Shown here in pieces: positions 41,091-48,932 of a stretch of 64,000 nucleotides of DNA. The stretch is from Arthrobacter sp. StoSoilB22 (lineage in GTDB: Bacteria > Actinomycetota > Actinomycetes > Actinomycetales > Micrococcaceae): assembly GCF_019977315.1 (NCBI RefSeq), contig NZ_AP024652.1:930001-994000 (forward strand), read 5' to 3'. A program made the translations under genes and the position numbers. Position 1 is the first letter of the stretch; each line of letters opens with the position of its first letter. Below the pieces are notes generated by a model. That model was given only the letters and a program-made list of their open reading frames with translations. It did no database searches and was not told where the DNA came from.

Positions 41091-43013
41091 ATGCCAATCG
41101 CCCTTCCGCACCATGACGGATCCGGACTTTATGCTCCCCATGCCGTGTCCCTCGGCGAAACAGTCCGGCTCCGGCTGCGCGTCCCGCAGGGGTGGGGGCC
41201 GGCGTCGAAGGTTTGGGTCCGGTCCGTCCAGGACGGCGAGCCGCGCTACGACGCCGCGATCAGGCTCGGCTCGGCTGATGGCTGGGACTGGTGGGAAGCG
41301 GCGATGCTCGTGGCAAACCCGGTGGCCAAGTACCGCTTCCTGCTGGAAGTCGCTGAAACGCACGACGACGATGCTGCCGCCACCGTGGCGAGCCGAAGCA
41401 CCATTGGGCGGCGCTACTGGAACCTCAACGCCCAAGGCCTGTTCCGACGGGACGTCTCCGACTCTGCAGACTTCAGGCTGACAACGTTCGCCGCGGCTCC
41501 GGAGTGGCTCCGCAAGGGCACCATGTACCAGGTGTTTCCTGACAGGTTCGCGCGATCCGCCCAAGCGGACAATCATCCGACTCCGCACTGGGCTATCGCA
41601 TGTTCCTGGGACGCCCAGGTGGTGCGGACAGGCGAGCAGGCAGCCACCCAGTTCTATGGGGGAGACCTTCCCGGGATCACGGGAAAGCTCGATCACCTGC
41701 AGGACTTGGGGGTGGATATCCTCTACCTGACGCCGTTCTTCCCCGCACGATCCAACCACCGCTACGATGCGTCAACCTTCGATTCCGTGGACCCGCTCCT
41801 GGGCGGAGACCAGGCCCTGGTGGACTTGGTGGAAGCTGCACATGCGCGAGGCATCAAAGTCATGGGGGATCTCACCGCCAACCACTCCGGCGACGCCCAC
41901 GAATGGTTCGTCAAGGCGCTCGCGGATCCCGGCTCGGAGGAAGCTGGCTACTACTACTTCAGCCCCGACCATTCCAGCTACGAGTCGTGGTGGGGCGTGC
42001 CGTCACTGCCCAAGTTTAACTGGTCCTCCGATGCACTCCGCCGACGTTTCGTGACGGATGATGATTCCGTGGTGGCACGCTGGCTCAAGCCGCCGTTCAA
42101 TCTGGATGGCTGGAGGATCGATGTCGGCAACATGACCGGCCGTCTGGGCGCGGTGGACCTCAACCATGACGTGGCACGGCTCATTGCGGACCGGGTGCGC
42201 GAAATCAACCCGAACGCGGCCCTGCTGGCGGAGTCCACCTCCGATGCCTCTCCGGATTTCACGGGCGAGCACTGGCAGGGAGCCATGACGTACTCCCACC
42301 TGACCCGGCCGTTGTGGTCCTGGCTCGCCAAAGACGCACCGAACGTGAACTTCTTCGGCTCACCGCAATCCGGGCCCAACAAGATCGATGCTGAGGACTT
42401 CCTGGCAACACATCAGGACCTCGCCGCGGGATTTAGCTGGGGTGTGCTGCAAAACAATATGAACGCGCTCAATACGCACGACACCGCACGCGCGGCAACG
42501 GTGATGGTCGACGGCGGTCCTGCCGTGGGTGCCGCCCTCACCTTCTGCCTTCCAGGAGTTCCGGTCATGTTTGCCGGCGACGAGTTCGGGTTTGTTGGGT
42601 TCAACGGCGAGGACTCCAGGACGCCCATGCCATGGGCTGATGGTAGCCGCGTGCGGACGGACATGCGGTCCCTCTACGCCAACCTTGCGCGGCTGCGCAG
42701 GGAACTGCCGTCGCTGACTGAAGGCGGGGTGCGCTGGCTGCACGCCGAGGGCGACGCGTTGGTCTTCATCCGGGAAAGTTTGGAATCTTCAGCGCTGGTA
42801 TTCGTCGCTAGGGACACGGCCGAGGTGGTCCTCGACAACGCTGTCCTCTCCAGCCAGCAGCTCGAAGCGTTACTCGCCCCGCCACTGCACCACTCCGGAA
42901 CGGCGAGCTCCGCACCCGCCGGACCATCCGGCGTCGACGATGTTTGCCTACGTGCCGAAGGTGTCTCCGCAGGAATCTGGGCGCTGCCGGGGACGGTGCT
43001 CGCCACCGGGTAG
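41091..43013 (+). CDS. Cytoplasmic GH13 alpha-amylase-family enzyme (cyclomaltodextrinase/maltogenic type)
   Basis: 640 residues with no signal peptide. An N-terminal beta domain (about 1-130) precedes the GH13 barrel: GTMYQVFPDRFARS, ILYLTPFFPARSNHRYDAS, GDLTANHSGDAHEWF, nucleophile in LDGWRIDVGNMTGR, acid in ALLAESTSD and NTHDTARAAT. The N-terminal domain plus the MYQVFPDRFA start resemble neopullulanase/cyclomaltodextrinase enzymes that degrade imported maltodextrins. It starts two bases after the MalG stop and is the last gene of the operon. Confidence 0.88.
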   Translation: MPIALPHHDGSGLYAPHAVSLGETVRLRLRVPQGWGPASKVWVRSVQDGEPRYDAAIRLGSADGWDWWEAAMLVANPVAKYRFLLEVAETHDDDAAATVASRSTIGRRYWNLNAQGLFRRDVSDSADFRLTTFAAAPEWLRKGTMYQVFPDRFARSAQADNHPTPHWAIACSWDAQVVRTGEQAATQFYGGDLPGITGKLDHLQDLGVDILYLTPFFPARSNHRYDASTFDSVDPLLGGDQALVDLVEAAHARGIKVMGDLTANHSGDAHEWFVKALADPGSEEAGYYYFSPDHSSYESWWGVPSLPKFNWSSDALRRRFVTDDDSVVARWLKPPFNLDGWRIDVGNMTGRLGAVDLNHDVARLIADRVREINPNAALLAESTSDASPDFTGEHWQGAMTYSHLTRPLWSWLAKDAPNVNFFGSPQSGPNKIDAEDFLATHQDLAAGFSWGVLQNNMNALNTHDTARAATVMVDGGPAVGAALTFCLPGVPVMFAGDEFGFVGFNGEDSRTPMPWADGSRVRTDMRSLYANLARLRRELPSLTEGGVRWLHAEGDALVFIRESLESSALVFVARDTAEVVLDNAVLSSQQLEALLAPPLHHSGTASSAPAGPSGVDDVCLRAEGVSAGIWALPGTVLATG

Positions 43014-43142
43014 CCGGCGGCCGTGGCCGTGCCCTGCCTTTCCGGGCTGGCTAGCGTTCCGGGCTGGCTAGACTGGGAGCACTAAAACACTGCGAAGACT
43101 GCCGGTTTGGCGTGTCCGCGGTGCGTACGTGGAGGGACCACT

Positions 43143-44606
43143 GTGTCGGACGAAACGGCTATGGCCGGAACATCAGAGGAAAGCATCAACACCTGGACCG
43201 CGGGCCGCCGGGAACACTCACGGCCCTCGGCAGGCCAACAAGTATTCCTGAAAGAGCTCGCGGCCGGACTCCGTGCCGGGCAGGTGGCCGAGGATGAAGA
43301 AACCCTCACCGTATACTCCATGGATCAAGGACCGCTGCTGGAGCGGCACCTGCCGCTCGCTGTGGTGTGGGCCGAGTCCCTCGAAGACGTGCAACACATC
43401 GTTCGCAGCTGCGCGGCACACCAAGTGCCCATCGTCGCCCGGGGTGCAGGAACCGGCGTCTCCGGGGGAGCGCACGCCACCCAAGGCTGCATCGTCCTGG
43501 GCCTGGAACGGATGAACCGCATCCTGGACCTCAACCCCGACGACGAAACCGCCGTCGTCGAACCCGGCGTCATCAACGCCGACCTCAACACCGCCGCCGC
43601 CGAGCACGGGCTCATGTACGCGCCCGACCCGGCCAGCTACAAAATGTCCACCATCGGCGGCAACGTGGCCACCAACGCCGGAGGACTGCGCTGCGCAAAA
43701 TACGGCGTGACACGTGACTCCGTGCTCGCCCTGGACGTCGTCATGGCCGATGGCTCCCTGATGCACACCGGCCACCAAACCTTCAAAGGCGTGGCGGGCT
43801 ACGACCTCACCGCGTTACTGGTGGGCTCCGAAGGAACATTGGGGATTGTGGTGGGAGTGACCGTTCGGCTCAAATACCTGCCGCGCGAAATCCACACGAT
43901 CGCCGCCTTCTACCAGGACTTCCGCAGCGCCGCCGCTGGTGTGCTTGCAGTAGGCAAAGCCCGCGTACAGCCCGCCATCATGGAACTCCTGGACAACGGC
44001 ACCTTGGTGCAGCTGGACGAACTGAACGGCAGCGACCTCCAAAAGCGCGGCAAATCCCTGCTGCTCATCCAAACCGACGGTTTCGGAGCGGCCGCAGAAG
44101 CCGACGTCGTCCGCCAGGTACTCGCCGACGGCGGCGCCACAGTCACCACTGAAGCCAGCGAAGAAGCCGAAATGCTGGTGGAACTACGCAGAAACAGTCG
44201 CGGCGTCGAAGTGGACGACGAATTCAGGGTGGGCGAAGACATAGCCGTCCCGCGCTCGCGCTTGGTGGACTTCGTGGCTGAACTCGAGGCCATGGCCGCC
44301 CGATTCCAGGTTCGACTCAAAGTAGTGGCACACGCCGGCGACGGAAACCTGCACCCCACGTTCTGGATGGACCGCGTAGACCCCGCCACCGACGCAGACG
44401 CGCTCCAACGACTCAACGCAGCCCTGGACGAATCAATCCGCGTAGGCCTCCACATGGGCGGCACCATTACAGGCGAGCACGGCGTGGGCCAATACAAGCT
44501 GCGTTGGCTCGGGCTTGAGCAACCCGAACCGATGCGTGAGCTGCAGCGGCGGATCAAGGAGCTGTTCGACCCGCAGGGAATCCTGAATCCGGGAAAAGCT
44601 ATCTGA
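43143..44606 (+). CDS. FAD-linked oxidase, GlcD/D-lactate dehydrogenase type
   Basis: 487 residues. The PP-loop FAD domain includes PIVARGAGTGVSGGAHATQG, MSTIGGNVATNAGGLRCAKYG and LLVGSEGTLGIVVGVTVRLK. The C-terminal FAD-oxidase domain has VVAHAGDGNLHPTFW and GGTITGEHGVGQYK, the histidines conserved in glycolate and D-lactate oxidases. Oxidises a 2-hydroxy acid, substrate not determined. No glcE/glcF partners are adjacent. The GTG at 43143 has GGAGGGA upstream. A 14-bp sequence (TCCGGGCTGGCTAG) is duplicated in tandem 70-100 bp before the start. Confidence 0.88.
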   Translation: MSDETAMAGTSEESINTWTAGRREHSRPSAGQQVFLKELAAGLRAGQVAEDEETLTVYSMDQGPLLERHLPLAVVWAESLEDVQHIVRSCAAHQVPIVARGAGTGVSGGAHATQGCIVLGLERMNRILDLNPDDETAVVEPGVINADLNTAAAEHGLMYAPDPASYKMSTIGGNVATNAGGLRCAKYGVTRDSVLALDVVMADGSLMHTGHQTFKGVAGYDLTALLVGSEGTLGIVVGVTVRLKYLPREIHTIAAFYQDFRSAAAGVLAVGKARVQPAIMELLDNGTLVQLDELNGSDLQKRGKSLLLIQTDGFGAAAEADVVRQVLADGGATVTTEASEEAEMLVELRRNSRGVEVDDEFRVGEDIAVPRSRLVDFVAELEAMAARFQVRLKVVAHAGDGNLHPTFWMDRVDPATDADALQRLNAALDESIRVGLHMGGTITGEHGVGQYKLRWLGLEQPEPMRELQRRIKELFDPQGILNPGKAI

Positions 44607-44620
44607 TCCGTGGGCCTGTG

Positions 44621-44699
44621 ACGCTCTATCACGTTTCGCGTGTTTGGGTGTGACGCTCTCTCACGTCTCGCGTGTTTGGGTGTGACGCTCTATCACCTC
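44621..44699. repeat. 32-bp-period repeat array 3
   Basis: Units start at 44621, 44653 and 44685, exactly 32 bp apart. Each opens ACGCTCTMTCAC, and units 1 and 2 end GTGTTTGGGTGTG; the third is truncated after the motif. The layout is the same as array 1 (12352), with the 3' half of the unit diverged (GTGTTTGGGTG against GGGTTTGGGCC). Confidence 0.9.
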
Positions 44700-44802
44700 C
44701 AACTCTCTGGCGGACCGCATGAGTGCTTCTTGGTATTCCAGACTCGGAGTAGTTGCACTCTGAATCTTGAACTTCCTTGCAGACCAAGGCGTTTACTTTC
44801 CA

Positions 44803-44855
44803 TCATTCCCCTCATAGTCTTACTTGGTATACCAAAGTTGCTATGAGGGGAATGA
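44803..44855 (+). promoter_or_regulatory. Nested palindrome covering the MFS gene ribosome binding site
   Basis: Outer arms 44803-44817 and 44841-44855 are a perfect 15-bp inverted repeat (TCATTCCCCTCATAG / CTATGAGGGGAATGA). Centred inside is a perfect 12-bp palindrome TTGGTATACCAA at 44824-44835. The right arm contains the GAGGGG Shine-Dalgarno sequence of the gene starting at 44857. A GTATACCAAAGT copy also precedes the GntR gene at 48119. Confidence 0.8.
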
Positions 44856-44856
44856 C

Positions 44857-46134
44857 GTGCGCGAGAAGCGGCAGGCTGGATCTTTACTGAATCCGAGGCT
44901 GAGGGTGGGTCTAGCGTTGATCGCGCTTGTCATGGTGTCCGTGAATCTTCGACCGGCCATTACCACCGTTGCCGGGGTGATGAATCAGGTGCCGGGAGTG
45001 TTCAGCCTGGATCCGTCCCTGCTTCCAGTACTGGGCACTTTGCCGGTATTGGCCTTTGGTATTTCCGGCCCCATGGGGCCATGGCTGGCTCAACGACTCG
45101 GGACAGGTCGTGCCGTCGCGGTGGCGTTGCTGGTTCTGGCCGCGGCATTGGTCATTCGGGCGACGGTGCCCGCACTGCTGCTGCCCGGAACCTTCTTGGC
45201 CGGCATGGCGATCATGACAGCCGGCGTGCTGGTGCCTCAGATCGTCAAAGCCAACCGCGGCACCGGCTGGTGGACTGGCCTGTGCACCATGGGATTCGGC
45301 CTCGGCGCTGCGCTGGGTGCCGGGCTGGTCCAGCCATTGGAGCAGGCCTTCGGTGGAAACCTGGCATCAGCGCTCGCCGTGTGGGCGGTGCCAGCGCTGA
45401 TCGGCGCGTTCCTGATCCAACGATCCGGAGGACGCCCGACGGCGGCACCCACCACTGCGGGCACCGTCACCGGAGCCACTGATGTGGTCACTCCGCTCCG
45501 GAAGCAACGCACGGCGTGGGCGGTGACAGCGTTCTTCGGACTCCAGGCCATGCTCTACTTCGCGATCACGTCCTGGTTGGCGGTGTACGGGGTATCCCGA
45601 GGGCTCGCACAAGCCGATGCTGCCGCCCTGCTGGCGTGGTTCAGTCTTGCTGGGTTGCCTGCAAGTTTGCTGGCTCCCGTGCTCGCTGGCCGCCCCGGCA
45701 TCCTGAGGATCATGGCGCCCGGCCTTGGCTTGTCCGTGGCAGCTGCGCTGCTTGGAGTTCTGATGGCACCACTTGAGCTGCAGTTCCTCGCAGTAGGCGT
45801 CCTCGGCATTGTCCAAAGCGCTGGATTCGGGCTGGCCATGGCGTTGGTGGTGATCCGCTCCGATGGGCCGCAATCGGCGGGCAGGCTCTCCGCCATGAGC
45901 CAGGGATTTGGTTTCGCGTTGGCGTCCCTCGGCCCGCTGGGTGCCGGGGTACTGCACACCATCACCGGCGGCTGGGCATTGACGTTCTGGGCGCTCGCCG
46001 CGGAGGCCGTAGTGCTGGCAGGTGCAGGATTCTTTGCTATCCGTGGACCCCTCGTCAGCCTGGAGGCAACGGAGTCAGCGGAGCGGGCGGCGCCTCCTGA
46101 GCAAGCAACTACCAAAGCCACGGTGGTTCGATAA
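44857..46134 (+). CDS. MFS transporter, CynX/NimT family
   Basis: 425 residues with about 12 membrane spans. The N-terminal motif VMVSVNLRPAITTVAGVMNQV and the following ISGPMGPWLAQRLGTG are typical of the CynX/NimT (cyanate/2-nitroimidazole permease-like) subfamily. The GTG at 44857 has GAGGGG 7 bp upstream, inside the nested palindrome. The promoter-proximal GTATACCAAAGT element shared with the GntR gene suggests joint control with the CodA-like amidohydrolase, so the substrate may be the amide or nucleobase-like compound that enzyme hydrolyses. That link is inference. Confidence 0.88.
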   Translation: MREKRQAGSLLNPRLRVGLALIALVMVSVNLRPAITTVAGVMNQVPGVFSLDPSLLPVLGTLPVLAFGISGPMGPWLAQRLGTGRAVAVALLVLAAALVIRATVPALLLPGTFLAGMAIMTAGVLVPQIVKANRGTGWWTGLCTMGFGLGAALGAGLVQPLEQAFGGNLASALAVWAVPALIGAFLIQRSGGRPTAAPTTAGTVTGATDVVTPLRKQRTAWAVTAFFGLQAMLYFAITSWLAVYGVSRGLAQADAAALLAWFSLAGLPASLLAPVLAGRPGILRIMAPGLGLSVAAALLGVLMAPLELQFLAVGVLGIVQSAGFGLAMALVVIRSDGPQSAGRLSAMSQGFGFALASLGPLGAGVLHTITGGWALTFWALAAEAVVLAGAGFFAIRGPLVSLEATESAERAAPPEQATTKATVVR

Positions 46135-46239
46135 CCCGGCTATTCGAAGGATTGTGCAGAGGCGGGCACCGCGTCCGATTGCCCGGAAACCGGGGAAGGG
46201 CCTGTTCGGGCAGCAGCCCGGCGGCGTATCCTCGGCCAT

Positions 46240-46731
46240 ATGACCAACTCAGCAGCAACAGGTACAAATCAGCCGGAAACGCCCGCTACTGAAGTCCTGG
46301 AGACCAACGAGTGTTGGGAGCTCCTCCGCAGTGTCTCGGTGGGCAGGCTCGCCGTTGTGGTGCAGGATCACCCGGACATCTTTCCCGTGAATTACAAAGT
46401 TGATCACGGGACCCTGGTGTTCCGGACCGGTGAAGGCACCAAACTTCATGCAGCTCTGGGCGATGCTCCGGTTGCCATCGAAGCCGACGGCGTCAATGCC
46501 GAAACAGGTGTGGCGTGGAGCGTGGTGGTCAAGGGCCGCGCTTCTGCCGTAAAACTGACGCAGGACGTGCTTGATACGGTCGGTCTCCTGCTGTTCCCTT
46601 GGGAGGCGGGGCAGAAGGACCAGTTCATCCGCATCACGCCTAGCGAAGTGACCGGGCGCCGCTTCAAAGTGACGCCCCCGGTGACGTGGTGGTCGCCCCT
46701 GGATGGCGCTCCCACGGCACGCGGCGAGTAG
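46240..46731 (+). CDS. Pyridoxamine 5'-phosphate oxidase-like (FMN-binding split barrel) protein
   Basis: 163 residues. The flavin-binding split-barrel pattern is ECWELLRSVSVGRLAVVVQDHPDIFPVNYKVDHGTLVFRT, with the conserved G-R-L and P-V-N-Y, followed by VVVKGRASAVKL. This subfamily includes F420- or FMN-binding proteins such as nitroimidazole-resistance-like proteins. Substrate unknown. The ATG at 46240 lies 105 bp after the MFS gene. It converges with the amidohydrolase. Confidence 0.82.
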   Translation: MTNSAATGTNQPETPATEVLETNECWELLRSVSVGRLAVVVQDHPDIFPVNYKVDHGTLVFRTGEGTKLHAALGDAPVAIEADGVNAETGVAWSVVVKGRASAVKLTQDVLDTVGLLLFPWEAGQKDQFIRITPSEVTGRRFKVTPPVTWWSPLDGAPTARGE

Positions 46732-46813
46732 CACTTAAAGCGAAAACCCGCCCTTATCCGCCGCCAATACCGTTGAACGGCGAGGAATCGAACAAGAGCG
46801 GGCTCCGCGGCCG

Positions 46814-48043
46814 CTACACGAGTTCCAGCTGGTCAGCTACCACCCTTCCGGCGTGGATGACAGTGCGGTCTTTGCCGCGGTCCATCACCGTGGAGGCTAC
46901 CGTTTCGCCGTCCACCAGGAGCAGCTCAGCCGGGTCACCGACCTCGACGCCGGGACGATGGGAGGTGTCCTTCAGCCTGGTTGCGCCGGGGTCAAGAATG
47001 CTCGCCCCACCGATGGTGGCGATGGCCAGGCAGTGCTCGATCAGCTGGTCCTTGCGGAAGCCATGGGTGAAAGCGAGTTGCCAGGTCCGGTCCAGCATGT
47101 CCGTGTTGCCGTAGGGGGACCAGTAGTCGCGCTGGCCATCTTCGCCCAAGCCCAAGCGAACACCGGCCTCGGTAAGGAGCGGGATGGGCAACTGGCCGGC
47201 AGCAGAAGGAGCAACCGACGCCAGGGAGACATCGAGCTCAGCGAAGGCATCAATGAGCCTGCGTGTAGTGGCCTCGTTGACGCTGCCCAGCTGGTACGCG
47301 TGGGACATGGTGACCTTGCCCTGCATGCCCAGCGCCTTGGTCCGCTCCAGCACCAGATCGGTGCTGAAGACGCCCAGCTCGCCCGGTTCGTGAAGGTGGA
47401 TGTCGATGGGAACCTGATACTTCTCTGCCAGTCCAAACACGATGTCCAAGTGCTTGACGGGGTCCCGGTCCAAGGTGCAGGGATCGATGCCGCCCATCAC
47501 GTTGGCGCCTGCTTTCAACGCCTCCTCCATGAGTTCCACCGTCCCTTCCTCCAACAACAGACCAGCCTGGGGGAACGCGATGATGTCAACGGATGCCTGA
47601 CCGGCGAATTTCTCCTTGGCGGCAGCAACGGCGTCGAAGCGCTCCAGCTTGCAGTCCACATCAACCTGGGCGTAGGAGCGGACCCGCGTGGTGCCCCTGG
47701 CGATCATCCGTCCCAGGGTGTCATTCACGCGATCCTGCAGCGGGACCTCGGCGTTGCGCCAATTCAGGCGGTCGTTCATCATCATGGTCCACACACCCGG
47801 ACCGCCGGTGTGTTCCCGGAACGGGAGGCCGATCCGGGTGGAGTCCAAGTGAACGTGGACATCCGAGAACGATGGCAGCAGCAGGCGCCCACGTCCTTCG
47901 ACAACAGTGACGCCATCCGGGACCACGCGCGCAGGGTTGTGTGGTTCGACGGCGGTGATCTTGCCGCCTGCTTCGCCAGCGACGAGCGTGACGTCACTGA
48001 GCGCTTGCCCCCAGGGGCGGACGGCGCGGATCAGGGTATTCAA
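46814..48043 (-). CDS. CodA-like amidohydrolase (cytosine deaminase family)
   Basis: 409 residues of the metal-dependent amidohydrolase superfamily. Metal ligands are visible in SDVHVHLDSTRIG (HxH), IDIHLHEPGELG and TMSHAYQLGSV. LGEDGQRDYWSPYGNTDMLDR lies where Escherichia coli CodA has its GHDDVFDPWYPLGTANML loop, but with GED in place of GHD, so the substrate may differ from cytosine. It begins with TTG, preceded by GAGGAG 6-9 bp upstream. It is divergent from the GntR regulator. Confidence 0.85.
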   Translation of the reverse strand: MNTLIRAVRPWGQALSDVTLVAGEAGGKITAVEPHNPARVVPDGVTVVEGRGRLLLPSFSDVHVHLDSTRIGLPFREHTGGPGVWTMMMNDRLNWRNAEVPLQDRVNDTLGRMIARGTTRVRSYAQVDVDCKLERFDAVAAAKEKFAGQASVDIIAFPQAGLLLEEGTVELMEEALKAGANVMGGIDPCTLDRDPVKHLDIVFGLAEKYQVPIDIHLHEPGELGVFSTDLVLERTKALGMQGKVTMSHAYQLGSVNEATTRRLIDAFAELDVSLASVAPSAAGQLPIPLLTEAGVRLGLGEDGQRDYWSPYGNTDMLDRTWQLAFTHGFRKDQLIEHCLAIATIGGASILDPGATRLKDTSHRPGVEVGDPAELLLVDGETVASTVMDRGKDRTVIHAGRVVADQLELV

Positions 48044-48116
48044 TGGTTGCTCCTCTGATGGCAGGTCTGTTGATCGCCGACGCCCGTGTTAACGAAACGC
48101 GGGTGCTGTGAAATTC

Positions 48117-48140
48117 TTGTATACCAAAGTAGCGTAGGGG
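48117..48140. promoter_or_regulatory. Candidate GntR operator between amidohydrolase and GntR genes
   Basis: TTGTATACCAAAGTAGCGTA closely matches the centre of the 44803-44855 element (TTGGTATACCAAAGTTGCTA). The GTATAC core suits FCD-type GntR regulators. It lies in the divergent region, so it could control both flanking genes. Confidence 0.55.
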
Positions 48141-48168
48141 GAGCGTCACTCAAAGGACTGGCGACTGC

Positions 48169-48870
48169 ATGAAGGGAAGTTTGACAGTGGCTGAGGCGAT
48201 GCCGGAGAACGGGAATGGCCGCGATGAAGAGGCCCGCGCGGAGAACGTCTACCAACTGGTGTTGGAAGGCATCGTCGCGGGAACGTACGCGCAGGGTGTG
48301 CGGTTGCGCGAGCGTGAACTTTCGGAGCTTTACAACGTCTCCCGCATTCCCGTGCGCGAAGCTATCCAGCGCCTGGAACAGGACGGCTTTGTGGCAACTT
48401 TCCCCCGCCGCGGTGCCGTGGTGCGCCAACTGACCCTCACGGATGTCAACGAGCTTTTCGACGTTCGGCTCTGCTTGGAGACGTTCGCCGCGCGCATGGC
48501 TGCCACGCGTGTGGCCGAAGGCAGCGACGGCGGTCGGCTGGTGGAACTCATGGAGGCCTCCAAGGCAGCAATCGACGACGAACGGACCGACGACGTCGCC
48601 TTGATCAGCGCCGAGCTCCACGCCGAAATAGTGCGCCTGTCCGGTAACAGGCTGCTCATTGAATCCGTGAAACCCCTGTTTGGGCGCATGCGCTGGATCT
48701 TCGGGCTGGCCCACAACCGCAGCAATGAGCTCCAACGCGACGAACACACCGAACTCTGCAACGCCATCCTGAAGGGTAAGCCGGATCTGGCCTACTCCCT
48801 GGCGTACTCACACATCGAGTTGGGCCGCGAACCCGTCCTGGCCGGGCTGGCCGAGACACTGGAACCGTGA
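48169..48870 (+). CDS. GntR-family regulator, FCD (FadR-like) subfamily
   Basis: 233 residues. The winged helix-turn-helix reads YQLVLEGIVAGTYAQGVRLRERELSELYNVSRIPVREAIQRLE (about 28-70) and the FCD ligand domain follows with DVRLCLETFAARMAA, FHxEI-like ELHAEIVRLSGN and the C-terminal EHTELCNAILKGK histidine, which normally binds a metal. The ATG at 48169 has AAAGGA upstream. It is divergent from the CodA-like gene and probably regulates it, itself and the MFS gene through GTATACCAAAG sites. Confidence 0.9.
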   Translation: MKGSLTVAEAMPENGNGRDEEARAENVYQLVLEGIVAGTYAQGVRLRERELSELYNVSRIPVREAIQRLEQDGFVATFPRRGAVVRQLTLTDVNELFDVRLCLETFAARMAATRVAEGSDGGRLVELMEASKAAIDDERTDDVALISAELHAEIVRLSGNRLLIESVKPLFGRMRWIFGLAHNRSNELQRDEHTELCNAILKGKPDLAYSLAYSHIELGREPVLAGLAETLEP

Positions 48871-48932
48871 GTTTTTGTACAGCTAACGCCCTTTAGAAGC
48901 CCTCTTAGGGGCATTAGCTGTACAAAAACTCG
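48869..48932. repeat. Long palindrome between convergent GntR and DUF4032 genes
   Basis: Arms of about 23 bp (starting GAGTTTTTGTACAGCTAA at 48869; ending TTAGCTGTACAAAAACTC at 48932) pair with one mismatch around a short loop with CTAAGAGGG-like secondary pairing. It overlaps the GntR stop and abuts the DUF4032 stop. T-runs at both outer ends suit a bidirectional terminator; alternatively a short palindromic repeat element. Confidence 0.75.
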
